DNA of 64,000 nucleotides, from the NCBI RefSeq assembly GCF_014207375.1, contig NZ_JACHEE010000002.1, positions 414,885 to 478,884 on the forward strand, in the 5' to 3' direction. Below, one piece after another: positions 1-9,429 of the stretch. Each line of letters starts with the position of its first letter. Position 1 is the first letter of the stretch. The notes under the pieces were generated by a model, which did no database searches, was not told where the DNA came from, and saw only the letters and a list, made by a program, of their open reading frames with translations. A program made the position numbers and the translations under genes. This stretch comes from Arthrobacter sp. AZCC_0090 (GTDB taxonomy: Bacteria > Actinomycetota > Actinomycetes > Actinomycetales > Micrococcaceae).

Positions 1-449
1 TCGTCGAGCTCTTCGTTGAAGACCCAGAACCGGTAGGCAAAGAACCGGAAAATCGTTCCGAGAATCAGTCCGACCACGCTGCCCGCGATGAAGAGCGATG
101 GCTTGTCATTCAGACCCAGCAGGTACTTGGCGACCCACACACAGCCCGAGGCGATCAACAGCCCGACGATGTTCATCACGGCGAACAGCACAGCCTCACG
201 GACCACGTTGGCTTGCTTGCGGTGACGGAAGGTCCAGAACCTGTTGGCAACCCAGGAAAACACGCTGGCCACGACCGTTGCGATAGCCTTGGCCCAGACC
301 TCGCTGCCGTGCATGGGGCCGGAGAACAGCCAGATGTACACAGCTGAATCTATGACGAACGCAACACCGCCGACAGCGCCGAACTTGGCTACTTCGCGCC
401 AAAAGAGCGAGGCAAGCCCGCGGATGCGATCTGCAAGTGTGTTGATCAT
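1..449 (-). CDS. GtrA-like membrane protein (3' end cut by window edge)
   Basis: About 149 residues are visible, starting at an ATG at 449 that has GGAGG 4 nt upstream; the C-terminus runs off the window. The protein reads as four hydrophobic segments with the GtrA-like pattern: a KFGAVGGVAFVID first helix, a WVANRFWTFR loop and a second similar RFFAYRFWVFNEE turn. GtrA-like proteins are small four-TM proteins thought to help flip or deliver polyprenyl-linked sugars in surface polysaccharide synthesis. The gene is divergent from purK, with 186 nt between the two starts. The substrate cannot be told from sequence. The nearby LCP ligase and manA fit a cell-envelope setting, but that is inference. 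Confidence 0.85.
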   Translation of the reverse strand, partial: MINTLADRIRGLASLFWREVAKFGAVGGVAFVIDSAVYIWLFSGPMHGSEVWAKAIATVVASVFSWVANRFWTFRHRKQANVVREAVLFAVMNIVGLLIASGCVWVAKYLLGLNDKPSLFIAGSVVGLILGTIFRFFAYRFWVFNEELD

Positions 450-622
450 GACCCTCCATGGCCGTTGTTCTAGGGGGCCGATGGGCCGAAGCCTCCATTT
501 TAGCGCCGATTTCTTGGAGCTTGCCGAACGGTTCCGCAGAAAAGCCCCCGCACGGGAACCCTCTCGGCGGCCCGGCTGTGCGGGTGCGGCCAGCAGAATC
601 TAGGAACGGGCCGCTGGTTCGG

Positions 623-628
623 TAGGCT
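623..628 (+). promoter_or_regulatory. TAGGCT -10 box, purK leaderless promoter
   Basis: TAGGCT lies 7 nt before the GTG start of purK and no ribosome binding site fits between them. This is the layout expected for a leaderless actinobacterial transcript. Confidence 0.5.
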
Positions 629-635
629 GAACCTT

Positions 636-1823
636 GTGACTTTTCCTGTAATTGGCGTGGTGGGCGGCGGTCAGCTCGCACGAATGATGGCTCCGGCCGC
701 AACTGCTCTTGGCTTTGAGCTCCGTGTCCTTGCTGAAGGTGAGGACGTTTCCGCGGTCCAGGCCGTGGCAACGGCTCCCGTTGGCGACTACAAGGACCTC
801 GCGGCCTTGCTCGAGTTCTCCAAGGGATTGGACGTCATGACGTTCGACCACGAGCACGTCCCCACGGAACACCTTCGTGCCCTGATCGAGGCCGGGGTCA
901 ATGTCCAGCCGGGCCCGGATGCCCTCGTGCACGCCCAGGACAAACTGGTGATGCGTGCGGCGATCGATCGCCTGGGGCTGCCCAACCCGGAGTGGGCTGC
1001 CGTCCACAGCGTCGAAGACCTTGTTGCTTTCGGTGAGCAGACCGGCTGGCCGATCGTCTTGAAGACCCCCCGCGGCGGCTATGACGGCAAGGGCGTTCGA
1101 ATCGTTCACTCTGCCGACGACGCCCGGACCACCATGGACTGGTTCGAGGCCATGAGCCCGCTGCTGGCCGAGGCGAAGGTTGAGTTCAGCCGCGAACTAT
1201 CTGCGCTCGTGGCAAGAACCCCCGACGGCGAATCCCGTGCCTGGCCGGTTGTCCACACCGTCCAGGTGGATGGCGTCTGCGACGAAGTCATTGCGCCGGC
1301 CCAGGACATTCCCGTGGAGGTCGCCGCGGCCGCCGAAGAGGCAGCTCTCCGGATCGCCAATGAACTCGGCGTCACGGGAGTCATGGCGGCGGAGCTCTTC
1401 GAGACTCCCGGAGTCGGGGTTGGGTTCCTGGTCAACGAGCTCGCAATGCGTCCGCACAACACCGGCCACTGGACGCAGGACGGCTCCGTCACCAGCCAGT
1501 TTGAGCAGCACTTGCGGGCAGTCCTCAACCTCCCCCTCGGCGCCACTGATGCCTTGGGCGCGGTGGTGGTCATGAAGAACTTCCTGGGTGGCGCCAACCA
1601 GGATCTCTTCAGCGCCTACCCGAAGGCCCTCGCCTACGAGCCCGCTGCGAAGGTCCACTGCTACGGGAAATCGGTTCGTGCCGGCCGTAAGATCGGCCAC
1701 GTGAACCTCGTCGGGAACTCCACCGCAGACGTCGATTCCATCCGACATCGCGCGACTGTTGTGGCCGACATCATCCGTGACGGCCGCATGCCGGCAGAGA
1801 CCACCACCGAGGAGACCGCATGA
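636..1823 (+). CDS. purK: 5-(carboxyamino)imidazole ribonucleotide synthase PurK
   Basis: ATP-grasp enzyme of 395 residues that converts AIR, bicarbonate and ATP to N5-CAIR in de novo purine synthesis. The N-terminal GGGQLARM nucleotide-fold motif (residues 9-17), the ATP-grasp segment around [14 protein letters not shown], and the late [13 protein letters not shown] segment are all present and the length is normal. The GTG start at 636 is chosen because the [11 protein letters not shown] motif begins only a few residues in and a TAGGCT box sits 7 nt upstream. The stop overlaps the purE start by 4 nt (ATGA), so the two are translationally coupled and catalyse consecutive steps. Confidence 0.96.
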   Translation: MTFPVIGVVGGGQLARMMAPAATALGFELRVLAEGEDVSAVQAVATAPVGDYKDLAALLEFSKGLDVMTFDHEHVPTEHLRALIEAGVNVQPGPDALVHAQDKLVMRAAIDRLGLPNPEWAAVHSVEDLVAFGEQTGWPIVLKTPRGGYDGKGVRIVHSADDARTTMDWFEAMSPLLAEAKVEFSRELSALVARTPDGESRAWPVVHTVQVDGVCDEVIAPAQDIPVEVAAAAEEAALRIANELGVTGVMAAELFETPGVGVGFLVNELAMRPHNTGHWTQDGSVTSQFEQHLRAVLNLPLGATDALGAVVVMKNFLGGANQDLFSAYPKALAYEPAAKVHCYGKSVRAGRKIGHVNLVGNSTADVDSIRHRATVVADIIRDGRMPAETTTEETA

Positions 1824-2398
1824 GTGCAGAAAACATGGGTGCCGGGAACCCCGCCCCGATCGTTGGCCTGGTCATGGGCTCCGACTCCGATTGGCCCGTC
1901 ATGGAAGCCGCGGCGGACGCCCTGGCCGAATTCGGCATACCTTTCGAAGCAGACGTGGTCTCCGCCCACCGCATGCCAACGGAAATGATCCGCTACGGGC
2001 AGAGTGCACATGAACGCGGCATCCGCGTCATCATCGCCGGAGCAGGCGGCGCTGCCCATTTGCCAGGCATGCTCGCCTCCGTCACCCCACTGCCCGTCAT
2101 CGGCGTCCCGGTCCCCCTGAAGACCCTGGATGGCATGGACTCCCTCCTGTCCATCGTGCAGATGCCAGCGGGCGTACCCGTGGCAACCGTTTCGATCGGC
2201 GGCGCCCGCAATGCCGGCCTCCTGGCCGTGCGCATTCTTGCCTCCGGAACCGATGAGCTGGCCGGCAGGCTTCGGCCCGATTTGCTCGAATTCGCCCAGG
2301 AACTCAACAACACCGCCACGGAAAAAGGGGCCAGGCTCCGCGCCAAGGTGGCCGAAGTGTTCTCCGAGGCCAACGTTTCCGCCCGGAGCAGCCGCTAA
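1820..2398 (+). CDS. purE: N5-carboxyaminoimidazole ribonucleotide mutase PurE
   Basis: Class I PurE of 192 residues, which moves the carboxyl group of N5-CAIR to give CAIR. The GSDSD motif (residues 20-24), SAHRMP with the catalytic His (48-53) and the [11 protein letters not shown] loop are intact. The C-terminus is a little longer than in E. coli, as is common in actinobacteria. The start overlaps the purK stop (ATGA). The LCP gene follows after 12 nt, so purK, purE and the LCP gene may be one transcript. Confidence 0.96.
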   Translation: MSAENMGAGNPAPIVGLVMGSDSDWPVMEAAADALAEFGIPFEADVVSAHRMPTEMIRYGQSAHERGIRVIIAGAGGAAHLPGMLASVTPLPVIGVPVPLKTLDGMDSLLSIVQMPAGVPVATVSIGGARNAGLLAVRILASGTDELAGRLRPDLLEFAQELNNTATEKGARLRAKVAEVFSEANVSARSSR

Positions 2399-2410
2399 GA
2401 GGGCGTTTCC

Positions 2411-4060
2411 GTGTCTAGCAACCAGTCCAACAGCCAGCCCGGTCAGAACCAGCCCAGGACGAACCAGCCCAGGACGAACCTGACGGACCCCTTGCGGTTC
2501 CCGGCGGGAGCCAGTGCGACGCTCCGCACCAAACGCGCCTTCGTACTGCTCCTCCTGACCCTGTTTGTACCCGGCAGCGCCCAATTGGTGGCAGGCAACC
2601 GCAAGCTTGGCCGGACGGCCCTGCGCTTCACCTTCACGGCCTGGGCCCTGGGGATCGCGGCACTCCTCCTCGCGATATTCAACCGGCCCCTGTTGCTGAA
2701 TATCGCGACGCATCCCGTGGCGTCCTTCGCCTTGATCCTGGTCCTGGTAGCCCTGGCCATAGGCTGGGCCCTCCTGTTCATCAACACGCTCAGGATCATC
2801 CGGCCTGTGCTGCTGGCGCCCGGAATGCGGCCCATCGTGGGAGTCGCCTTGCTCGTGTCCTTGATCGCCAGCAGTGGAACCCTCGGGTACCTGGCCTATG
2901 CCTTGAACGTCGGCCGCAACGCGATCGGAGACATTTTCGCCAATGGTCCTGCGATCGACCCCGTCGACGGCCGCTACAACTTCCTCATGTTCGGCGGCGA
3001 TGGTGGCGATGACCGCACGGGCCGCCGGCCGGACAGCCTTTCGGTCATCAGCGTCGATGCCACCACCGGGTCGAGTTCCATCATCTCGATCCCCCGCAAC
3101 CTCCAGAATGCCCAGTTCAGCGCTGATTCGCCTATGCGGGCCGTCTACCCTGACGGCTACAACTGCGGCGACGAATGCCTCATCAATGCCATCAACACCG
3201 ATGTCACCAACAACCACAAGGACCTCTATCCCGACGTCGCGGATCCCGGAGCCCAAGCCACCTTGGAAGCCGTCTCCGGCACGCTGGGCATCAAAGTCCA
3301 GGCTTATGTGCTGGTAGACATGGACGGCTTCTCGAAACTGATCGATGCCATGGGCGGCATCCGCGTCAAGGCCGGCGGCTGGGTGCCCATCAGTGGAAAC
3401 CTCTTGCCAGGAAGCGACACGAGGCACGTGAAGCCGCAGGGATGGATCCCGGCCGGGGAACAGAAGCTCAATGGATTCCAGGCCCAGTGGTACAGCCGGT
3501 CCCGTGAGAACGTGGACGACTACGCACGCATCCAGCGTCAGCAGTGCGTACAGCAGGCCATGCTCAAGCAATTGGACCCGGGCACGCTGCTGTCGAAATT
3601 CGAGGGCATCGCGAATGCCGGCACCAAAGTTGTCGAATCGAACATTTCCTCTGCGCAGCTGGGCAGCTTCGTGGATCTTGCCATCAAGTCCAAGAGCCAA
3701 CCCGTCTCCCGCTTGACTATCGGTCCGCCTGATTTCGACGCGACGTTTTCCACCACGCCTGACTTCAACGTGATCCACGATCGCGTGCAGCAATTACTCA
3801 AGCCCCAGGCCTCCCCGAAAGCGGCGGATACGGTGCTGGGCACCCGGCCGGCAACCGGCGTCGGGCTTCAAGCGGGCGGCCAGCAGGTTCCCGGGGTCCC
3901 GGGGGAGGCACAGCCTTCCCCCGCGGATTTCACGCCCGTCACTACCCGCCCAGACGGCCAGCCAATCACGGCGGAGTATCTCGATTCCCTCTATGAGGCT
4001 CAGAACTACGCCATGCTGGATCAGCTTCTGGCCAGCAACGGGCAATGCAGACCGTTGTAG
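2411..4060 (+). CDS. LytR-CpsA-Psr (LCP) family cell-wall polymer ligase
   Basis: The protein has 549 residues. A short polar N-terminus contains a repeated NQPRT unit (a 15-bp tandem repeat near 2449-2478), then come about four hydrophobic helices up to residue ~160, then an extracellular LCP domain (about 190-430). Visible LCP signatures are the NFLMFGGDGGDDRTGRRPDS segment with acidic and Arg residues, the IPRN loop, and a SRSRENVDDYARIQRQQ segment rich in conserved Arg. LCP enzymes transfer undecaprenyl-linked polymers (teichoic acid-like or arabinogalactan-like) to peptidoglycan. The several membrane helices, rather than one anchor, are seen in many actinobacterial members. The GTG start follows purE closely. 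Confidence 0.88.
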   Translation: MSSNQSNSQPGQNQPRTNQPRTNLTDPLRFPAGASATLRTKRAFVLLLLTLFVPGSAQLVAGNRKLGRTALRFTFTAWALGIAALLLAIFNRPLLLNIATHPVASFALILVLVALAIGWALLFINTLRIIRPVLLAPGMRPIVGVALLVSLIASSGTLGYLAYALNVGRNAIGDIFANGPAIDPVDGRYNFLMFGGDGGDDRTGRRPDSLSVISVDATTGSSSIISIPRNLQNAQFSADSPMRAVYPDGYNCGDECLINAINTDVTNNHKDLYPDVADPGAQATLEAVSGTLGIKVQAYVLVDMDGFSKLIDAMGGIRVKAGGWVPISGNLLPGSDTRHVKPQGWIPAGEQKLNGFQAQWYSRSRENVDDYARIQRQQCVQQAMLKQLDPGTLLSKFEGIANAGTKVVESNISSAQLGSFVDLAIKSKSQPVSRLTIGPPDFDATFSTTPDFNVIHDRVQQLLKPQASPKAADTVLGTRPATGVGLQAGGQQVPGVPGEAQPSPADFTPVTTRPDGQPITAEYLDSLYEAQNYAMLDQLLASNGQCRPL

Positions 4061-4127
4061 GCTGGCAAGCGCCCGAATGACCGACTTGCCCGAACGAACC
4101 GCTCCGTAATGACAAGGATCCCCTGCC

Positions 4128-5378
4128 GTGTACCAGCTTGAGAACGTCCTGCGACCGTATGCTTGGGGATCGACGACGGCGATCTCCACTCTGCTGGGGA
4201 AGCCCGCCTCGGGTGGCCCCGAGGCCGAGTTGTGGATCGGAGCGCACCCGGACTCGCCATCAATGGCCACCCGCCCCGATGGATCCTCCGTTGCGTTGGA
4301 CGCCCTGATCAGCGGGGATCCCGCCCATTTCCTGGGCGAATCCAGCGTGGCCGAATTTGGTCCCCGCTTGCCGTTCCTCACCAAGCTTCTTGCGGCAGAC
4401 AAGCCACTGTCCCTGCAAGTCCACCCAGGCCTGCAGCAAGCCCGGGAAGGCTTCGCGAAGGAAAACGCCGCCGGCGTGGCAGCGGACGCACCCGAGCGCA
4501 ACTACCGGGACGACAACCACAAGCCGGAGATGATCTTCGCACTGACCCCGTTCGAGGCCCTCTGCGGTTTCCGTCCCGCCGCCGATTCGCGGCGCGTCTT
4601 CGAGCACCTCGCGACCCTCCTGGACCTGGCCGCGATCGACGTTCCGGAGGTCGTCACCGGGGTCATCGCCGACCTGTCCGGTTCCGATGAGTCCGCGGCC
4701 CTCAAGGCTGCGTTCACCCGGCTGATTACCGGCGGGGACGCCGTCTCCGCGGCCACCGAGCAGGCGGTCTCCGTCTTGAAGTCCGGCGCGCCGATGGGTC
4801 AGCACACGGCCGAGCTTTCTACTTTGGTGGGCATCAACAGTGAATTCCCGGGCGATCCCGGGGTCCTGATTTCCTTGCTCCTGAATCTTGTCTTCCTGTC
4901 ACCGGGCGAATCCGTGTATTTGCCGGGCGGAAACGTCCACGCCTACCTGAAGGGCCTCGGCGTGGAAGTGATGGCGGCCTCGGACAATGTGCTCCGCGGC
5001 GGCCTCACGCCCAAGCACATAGACGTTCCCGAACTCCTGAAGACCATCGAGTTCGCTTCCCTGGGCGTACCGCGCATCGAGCCTCGGACCTCCGGATTTG
5101 GCCAGGATCTCTATGTGCCGCCGTTCCGGGAATTCCAACTCCAGCGCATCGAGTTGGCTCCCGGAGCGGAACCGGCGCCGATGGCGCAAGCCGGTCCCGC
5201 CGTCGTCGTGGTCGTCTCCGGTTCCGTCGTGCTCGACTCCCCCAAGAGCGAGCTCGCTGTGACGCGGGGCGGAAGCGCGTTCATCCCGGCATCTGAAGAG
5301 CCCGTCATGGTGCACCCGGTTGCCGGGGCAACGGGAACCAGCGTTGCCTTCGCCGTCACAACGGGCTTGGGGAACTAA
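4128..5378 (+). CDS. manA: Mannose-6-phosphate isomerase, class I
   Basis: Cupin enzyme of 416 residues that interconverts fructose-6-phosphate and mannose-6-phosphate. The type I zinc ligands are visible: Gln97 and His99 in SLQVHPG, Glu134 in HKPEMIFALTP, and a late His in PGGNVHAYLKG near residue 271. The GTG start gives the usual YQLENVLRPYAWGS N-terminus. The next gene begins 3 nt after the stop, so the two are probably co-transcribed. Together with the guanylyltransferase gene at the far end of this window it supplies GDP-mannose precursors; the two loci are 58 kb apart. Confidence 0.95.
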   Translation: MYQLENVLRPYAWGSTTAISTLLGKPASGGPEAELWIGAHPDSPSMATRPDGSSVALDALISGDPAHFLGESSVAEFGPRLPFLTKLLAADKPLSLQVHPGLQQAREGFAKENAAGVAADAPERNYRDDNHKPEMIFALTPFEALCGFRPAADSRRVFEHLATLLDLAAIDVPEVVTGVIADLSGSDESAALKAAFTRLITGGDAVSAATEQAVSVLKSGAPMGQHTAELSTLVGINSEFPGDPGVLISLLLNLVFLSPGESVYLPGGNVHAYLKGLGVEVMAASDNVLRGGLTPKHIDVPELLKTIEFASLGVPRIEPRTSGFGQDLYVPPFREFQLQRIELAPGAEPAPMAQAGPAVVVVVSGSVVLDSPKSELAVTRGGSAFIPASEEPVMVHPVAGATGTSVAFAVTTGLGN

Positions 5379-5381
5379 ACG

Positions 5382-6317
5382 GTGGAGTACTTCCTGCAGA
5401 CGCCCGCTTGGGCGTCTTTCCAGCGTTCCCTCGGCCGTACCGTCCACGAGGAGTCCGGACCGGGGTGGCGTTTCCTCGCTGTGGAGGAGAAGAACCCCGC
5501 CGGCAAGGTGATCTACACGCCGTACGGACCCGTGGCCGAATCGTTGGAGGCCTTCGACGCAGCTGTGGCGGCACTCGTGGACATCGCCCGCCGCAGCCGG
5601 GCCGTGTTTGTCCGGATGGAACCGGTCACCGCCGGGTTCGAAGCCGCCGACGCCGGTGCAATACTGCGGGCACGCGGGCTACAGCCCGCACCGTCCAACC
5701 AGCAGCCGGAACTGAGCTGGATTGTGGACTTGGACGGCGATTTCAAGGACGTCCTTGCGGGCATGAAACCCACCAACCGGAACCTATACCGGAACATCCA
5801 CAAGAAGGGTGTCACCTTCCGGTCTTCGCAGGATCCCGAAGAGATCTCGGTGCTGCTCAACTTCCTGCACATGACCGCGGCACGCAACGGCTTCAAGCCC
5901 CAAAGCGACGATTACCTGAGCTCGGTGGCCCGCTCGCTCATGCCTGCCGGTGCCGGCACCCTGTTCATCGCCGAACTCGAAGGCGAGCCCATTGCCGCCG
6001 CCCTGGCGTACGACTCAGCCGACACGCGTACCTACGCCCATGCGGCGCTCGACGACACCCACCGCAAGCTCAGCGCGGGCATCCCGCTGCTCGTGACACT
6101 CATGGCGGATGCCAAGGACAAAGGACTCAAGCACGTCGACCTGTGGGGCGTGGCGCCGGAGGACGACCCTGACCATAAATGGGCCGGATTCACGGCCTTC
6201 AAGAAGTCCTTCGGCGGCCGCGAAATCGCCTACCCCGGCACGTGGGACCTACCCGTCAACAAATTCCGTTACGGCGCATACCAACTCGCCCGGAAGCTGC
6301 GCGAAAAGCTCCGCTAA
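5382..6317 (+). CDS. FemA/FemB-family aminoacyltransferase (peptidoglycan bridge or related)
   Basis: The protein has 311 residues and a FemAB-type double GNAT fold. Supporting segments are the N-terminal QTPAWASFQRSLGRT, the central MKPTNRNLYRNIHKKGV with its basic cluster, and the C-terminal DLWGVAPEDDPDHKWAGFTAFKKSFGG, which is typical of FemX/FemAB proteins. These enzymes use aminoacyl-tRNA to add bridge amino acids to lipid-linked peptidoglycan precursors. Many Arthrobacter have interpeptide bridges, so several paralogues are expected; which residue this one adds cannot be read. It follows manA by 3 nt and ends convergent to the next gene. Confidence 0.87.
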   Translation: MEYFLQTPAWASFQRSLGRTVHEESGPGWRFLAVEEKNPAGKVIYTPYGPVAESLEAFDAAVAALVDIARRSRAVFVRMEPVTAGFEAADAGAILRARGLQPAPSNQQPELSWIVDLDGDFKDVLAGMKPTNRNLYRNIHKKGVTFRSSQDPEEISVLLNFLHMTAARNGFKPQSDDYLSSVARSLMPAGAGTLFIAELEGEPIAAALAYDSADTRTYAHAALDDTHRKLSAGIPLLVTLMADAKDKGLKHVDLWGVAPEDDPDHKWAGFTAFKKSFGGREIAYPGTWDLPVNKFRYGAYQLARKLREKLR

Positions 6318-6358
6318 CCTCTTTCTGCGCGCCAACCTTCCCCCCAACTCACCCATGC

Positions 6359-6418
6359 GCGAACTGGCAGCAAATGCCCTCAAAATCCGATTTTGCGGGC
6401 ATTTGCTGCCAACTCGCG
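6359..6418. repeat. 60-nt palindromic repeat, copy R1
   Basis: A near-perfect inverted repeat whose arms start GCGAACTGGCAGCAAATGCC and end GGGCATTTGCTGCCAACTCG, with a 2-4 nt loop. It shares about 80 percent identity over the full 60 nt, in the same orientation, with copy R2 at 7399-7458. It lies between convergent genes and includes the last codons and stop of the minus-strand gene. It could act as a bidirectional transcription stop, although no T-run follows. Confidence 0.85.
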
Positions 6419-7333
6419 GCCAGTAAACAGAGCCCGTCGAACCTTGTCCACTACTTCCGGCCGGGGCCCGAGCAGATCTTCGTGCTGGACCCTGACTTCG
6501 CGCCAACCCAGCCGTTCCGTCAACGCCTGGCGCTTGATGTCCCTTTGGTATTGCTCAACTTCCGCGTGATGCCGTCCGTCGTATTGAAGGGCGATCCGTT
6601 CCTTCACGTAGGCGGCATCGGGCCATACAGCGGGAGCGCCCCACTCGTTGAAGATCACGTGGTTCAGAATGGGTTCAGGCAAGCCTGCATGCAGCAATAT
6701 GAGGCGCATTTGCGTTTCCTGGGGTGAATCCGCCCCGACTCGAACCAGGTCGAGGGCCAGCCTGGCCTTGCGGACGCCACGCATGCCTGGATGCGCTGCC
6801 ACCATGGCTTTCAAATCGTCGACGGTTGCCAACGCCTTGCGCGGCCTGGGATGGTCTTCGCCGTGTTCGACGACGATCGAGTCCCCCGCCGCGACGATGT
6901 CGTCGATACTCATCATTTGGGCCAAGTCCAGCCACGTCCGCGCGGGCGAGGTAAGCCGGACGCCGTCGAGCCCTATCACCTCACCCGGCTTGAATGTCAG
7001 TTGGTGCCCAACAACATTGCGCCTCCGCGGTTTCCACTTCTCGCCCGAGCGGGCAAGGTGGATCCGCCAGTCAGCTTCAAGAGCTACGGACAAACTGATG
7101 CAGTGGATCCGTGCCGCGGAGCCATGGCTCAGGCAGCATTCGGGGTCGAGCTCGGTGTAGCCCAGCAAGTGCTCCGCCACCGTCCCCGTACTGTGCAGCG
7201 GCAAGCGCAGTCCCCGCGACAACGTGACAATGCCGTCGCGGCGCAGTTGCTTCTGGCTCAATCCGAGGGTCTCGGCGGCCGACGCCGGAAAGGAACCGTT
7301 TGGAAGCTGCGGGGGCATCGGTGTCCGGGACAT
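6380..7333 (-). CDS. AbiEi/DUF559-like protein (wHTH plus endonuclease-fold domain)
   Basis: The protein has 317 residues from the ATG at 7333; a TTG two codons upstream is an alternative. The N-terminus resembles the winged-helix of AbiEi-type type IV antitoxins (AAETLGLSQKQLRRDGIVTLSRGLRLP). The C-terminus resembles DUF559, a Vsr-like nuclease fold (WPDAAYVKERIALQYDGRHH then RDIKRQALTERLGWREVRV). Such proteins are abundant and poorly characterised in Arthrobacter. No toxin or methylase partner lies next to it, so a toxin-antitoxin or restriction role is not supported by context. The final residues (ELAANARKIGF and stop) are encoded inside repeat R1, and repeat R2 lies upstream of the gene, so the unit is bracketed by the same element. 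Confidence 0.75.
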   Translation of the reverse strand: MSRTPMPPQLPNGSFPASAAETLGLSQKQLRRDGIVTLSRGLRLPLHSTGTVAEHLLGYTELDPECCLSHGSAARIHCISLSVALEADWRIHLARSGEKWKPRRRNVVGHQLTFKPGEVIGLDGVRLTSPARTWLDLAQMMSIDDIVAAGDSIVVEHGEDHPRPRKALATVDDLKAMVAAHPGMRGVRKARLALDLVRVGADSPQETQMRLILLHAGLPEPILNHVIFNEWGAPAVWPDAAYVKERIALQYDGRHHAEVEQYQRDIKRQALTERLGWREVRVQHEDLLGPRPEVVDKVRRALFTGRELAANARKIGF

Positions 7334-7398
7334 GCCCAATTCTTGCCCGGCTTCGAGTCCTAAATTGAGTTATCCACAGGACGGGTTCACGGGTTAAC

Positions 7399-7458
7399 GC
7401 GAACTGGCAGCAAATGCCTCCAAAATTCAATTTAGAGGGCATCTGCTGCCAGTTCGCG
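7399..7458. repeat. 60-nt palindromic repeat, copy R2
   Basis: Second copy of the element at 6359-6418, in the same orientation and of the same length, with arms GCGAACTGGCAGCAAATGCC and GGGCATCTGCTGCCAGTTCG around AAAATTCAATTT. It begins 18 nt after the glpX stop and so may terminate glpX transcription. It is also the upstream flank of the AbiEi/DUF559-like gene. Confidence 0.85.
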
Positions 7459-7476
7459 CAAAGCGGAGGGTGGGTC

Positions 7477-8511
7477 CTACTTGCGGGCGTAGCCCTCCCA
7501 CTTGCTGGCCTGGTGCTCGCCTTCGACGAAACGGATGGTGCCGGACTTGGACCTCATCACGATCGACTGGGTCAGGACCTTGTCCTTGGAGTAGCGCACG
7601 CCCTTAAGGAGGTCGCCGTCGGTGATGCCGGTGGCTGCGAAGTAGCAGTTATCGCTCGTCACAAGATCGTTCGTGGAGAGGACACGCTCGAGGTCGTGGC
7701 CGGCGTCGATGGCCTTCTGCTTCTCGTCGTCGCTGGTGGGCCACAGGCGGCCCTGGATGACACCGCCGAGGGACTTGATGGCACACGCGGCAACGATGCC
7801 CTCAGGGGTGCCGCCGATGCCCATCAGGGCGTCGACGCCGGTGCCGGAACGTGCAGCGGCAATGGCGCCTGCGACGTCGCCGTCCATGATGAACTTGGTC
7901 CGGGCGCCGGCTTCGCGGATTTCCTCCACCAACGGGCGGTGACGGTCGCGGTCCAGGATCATGACGTTGAGCTGGTTGACCTTGACGCCCTTGGCCTTGG
8001 CGATCAGGTGCAGGTTCTGCTTCACCGGCAGACGCAGGTCCACCATGTCAGCGGCCTCAGGACCCGTAACCAGCTTCTCCATGTAGAACACTGCGGAGGG
8101 ATCGAACATGGTGCCGCGTTCGGCCACTGCCAGCACGGCGAGGGCGTTGTTGATCCCCAGGGCAGTCAGGCGGGTTCCATCGATGGGGTCGACGGCGACG
8201 TCGCACTCCGGTCCGGTGCCGTCGCCGACGTGCTCGCCGTTGAAGAGCATGGGCGCTTCGTCCTTTTCACCCTCACCAATGACAACGACGCCGTTGAAAT
8301 GGACGGTGTGGAGGAAGGAGCGCATGGCGTCAACGGCGGCGCCGTCGGCCTTGTTCTTGTCGCCGAACCCAACCCAGTGGCCGCCGGCAATGGCGGCAGC
8401 TTCGGTAACCCGGACAAGTTCGAGTGCCAGGTTGCGGTCCGGCTCATCGGTCCCGACGGCGAGCGCCGGCGAAATCGTGGAATACTTCTGGGACATTGGC
8501 GCTGGAGACAC
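7477..8511 (-). CDS. glpX: Fructose-1,6-bisphosphatase class II GlpX
   Basis: A 344-residue class II FBPase, the gluconeogenic phosphatase of actinobacteria. The metal and phosphate motifs are clear: [11 protein letters not shown], the [10 protein letters not shown] lithium-sensitive phosphatase signature, and GIGGTPEG. The GTG at 8511 is chosen because AGAAGAGG lies 5 nt upstream; an in-frame ATG five codons later (MSQKYST) and a longer 360-codon frame are alternatives. It is divergent from the DUF4245-carbonic anhydrase-fumC genes, and glpX with fum is a recurrent actinobacterial neighbourhood (Rv1098c-Rv1099c in M. tuberculosis, from memory). Confidence 0.95.
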   Translation of the reverse strand: MSPAPMSQKYSTISPALAVGTDEPDRNLALELVRVTEAAAIAGGHWVGFGDKNKADGAAVDAMRSFLHTVHFNGVVVIGEGEKDEAPMLFNGEHVGDGTGPECDVAVDPIDGTRLTALGINNALAVLAVAERGTMFDPSAVFYMEKLVTGPEAADMVDLRLPVKQNLHLIAKAKGVKVNQLNVMILDRDRHRPLVEEIREAGARTKFIMDGDVAGAIAAARSGTGVDALMGIGGTPEGIVAACAIKSLGGVIQGRLWPTSDDEKQKAIDAGHDLERVLSTNDLVTSDNCYFAATGITDGDLLKGVRYSKDKVLTQSIVMRSKSGTIRFVEGEHQASKWEGYARK

Positions 8512-8700
8512 GTGAACCTCTTCTTCGATGATGCGATTCGTGGGACCAGGAACGGCCACGCTTGGCAGCCTGAATGATTCCTCTACAAGAGATCATAGTC
8601 GGGGCCGGGCAGCGCGGTCATGGGATGACCGTCTCTCGGAACGCCCCTTGCGTTGACCGCCCGATGTGTATTAGCCGCTTGGATAAGGGACTATTGAAGC

Positions 8701-9420
8701 GTGAGTGAAACGCAAGACAAAGCAACTGCCGCTTTCCCCTCGGATCATGGCGACACTGGCGCGGCTGGCACCGACGACGCCGGTCAACCGGCGTTCAAGC
8801 CCGTCATCGCGGCGAAAGCAGCCAAACGAGCCAACGCCTCGGTGATCGGCATGCTCATCGCGTTGCTCCTCTGCGTGGTGGCATTCCTGCCGATCGTGCT
8901 CATGAACCCGGCACCGAAGAGCAGCGGCTACCGGCCCAACGTCAATGTGGCCGCAAGCGCCGCCAACGCCAAAGATGTGGCGGGTTTCACACCTGTAGCA
9001 CCCGATACCGGCGACACATTTAGTCCAAACTATGCCCGCTGGGTATCCGGGACCGGCGACGGCGTACCCACGTGGGAGGTCGGCTACCTCACTCCCAAGC
9101 AAGCGTTCATCGGAATTGTCCAGACCCGCAAGGCCAATCCCACCTGGATTTTCCAGCAAACTGGCAGCGCTCCGGTCACCGGCACACGCAACGCAGGTGG
9201 CCACGACTGGGAGCTCCATGACACGGCCAAGGGCAACCGCAGCCTGGTCCTGAACTACCGCGGCACCACGATCATCCTGAGCGGTTCCGCAGGACTCGAC
9301 GAGTTCTCCACCCTGGCCACAGCCGTGGTGAAGGCATTGGACCGGGCTCCGGCAGCTTCCCCGGACGCAAGCACGAAGCTTGGCGAAACAGTTTCGCGGC
9401 CTGCCACCTCCACGCCGTAA
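8701..9420 (+). CDS. DUF4245 domain membrane-anchored protein
   Basis: The protein has 239 residues: a polar Ala/Asp-rich N-terminus, one membrane helix at about 49-68 (SVIGMLIALLLCVVAFLPIVLM), then an extracytoplasmic domain. The ARWVSGTGDGVPTWEVGYLTP and FIGIVQT segments match DUF4245, a family of unknown function found beside glpX and fum in actinobacteria. It starts with GTG and ends 9 nt before the carbonic anhydrase gene, so the two are probably co-transcribed. Confidence 0.82.
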   Translation: MSETQDKATAAFPSDHGDTGAAGTDDAGQPAFKPVIAAKAAKRANASVIGMLIALLLCVVAFLPIVLMNPAPKSSGYRPNVNVAASAANAKDVAGFTPVAPDTGDTFSPNYARWVSGTGDGVPTWEVGYLTPKQAFIGIVQTRKANPTWIFQQTGSAPVTGTRNAGGHDWELHDTAKGNRSLVLNYRGTTIILSGSAGLDEFSTLATAVVKALDRAPAASPDASTKLGETVSRPATSTP

Positions 9421-9429
9421 AGTAGCGCC

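Noticed and set aside
1661..3793. Very long open frame on the minus strand opposite purE and the LCP gene
   Set aside because: It lies entirely antisense to well-supported genes and its translation is Gly/Arg/His-rich with no recognisable domain; a high-GC artefact.
6380..7333. Toxin-antitoxin or abortive-infection system
   Set aside because: The protein resembles AbiEi/DUF559, but no toxin (AbiEii-like) gene is adjacent; neighbours are femAB-like and glpX.
7414..8577. Long plus-strand frame opposite glpX
   Set aside because: Antisense of a clear glpX gene; the translation has no family features.
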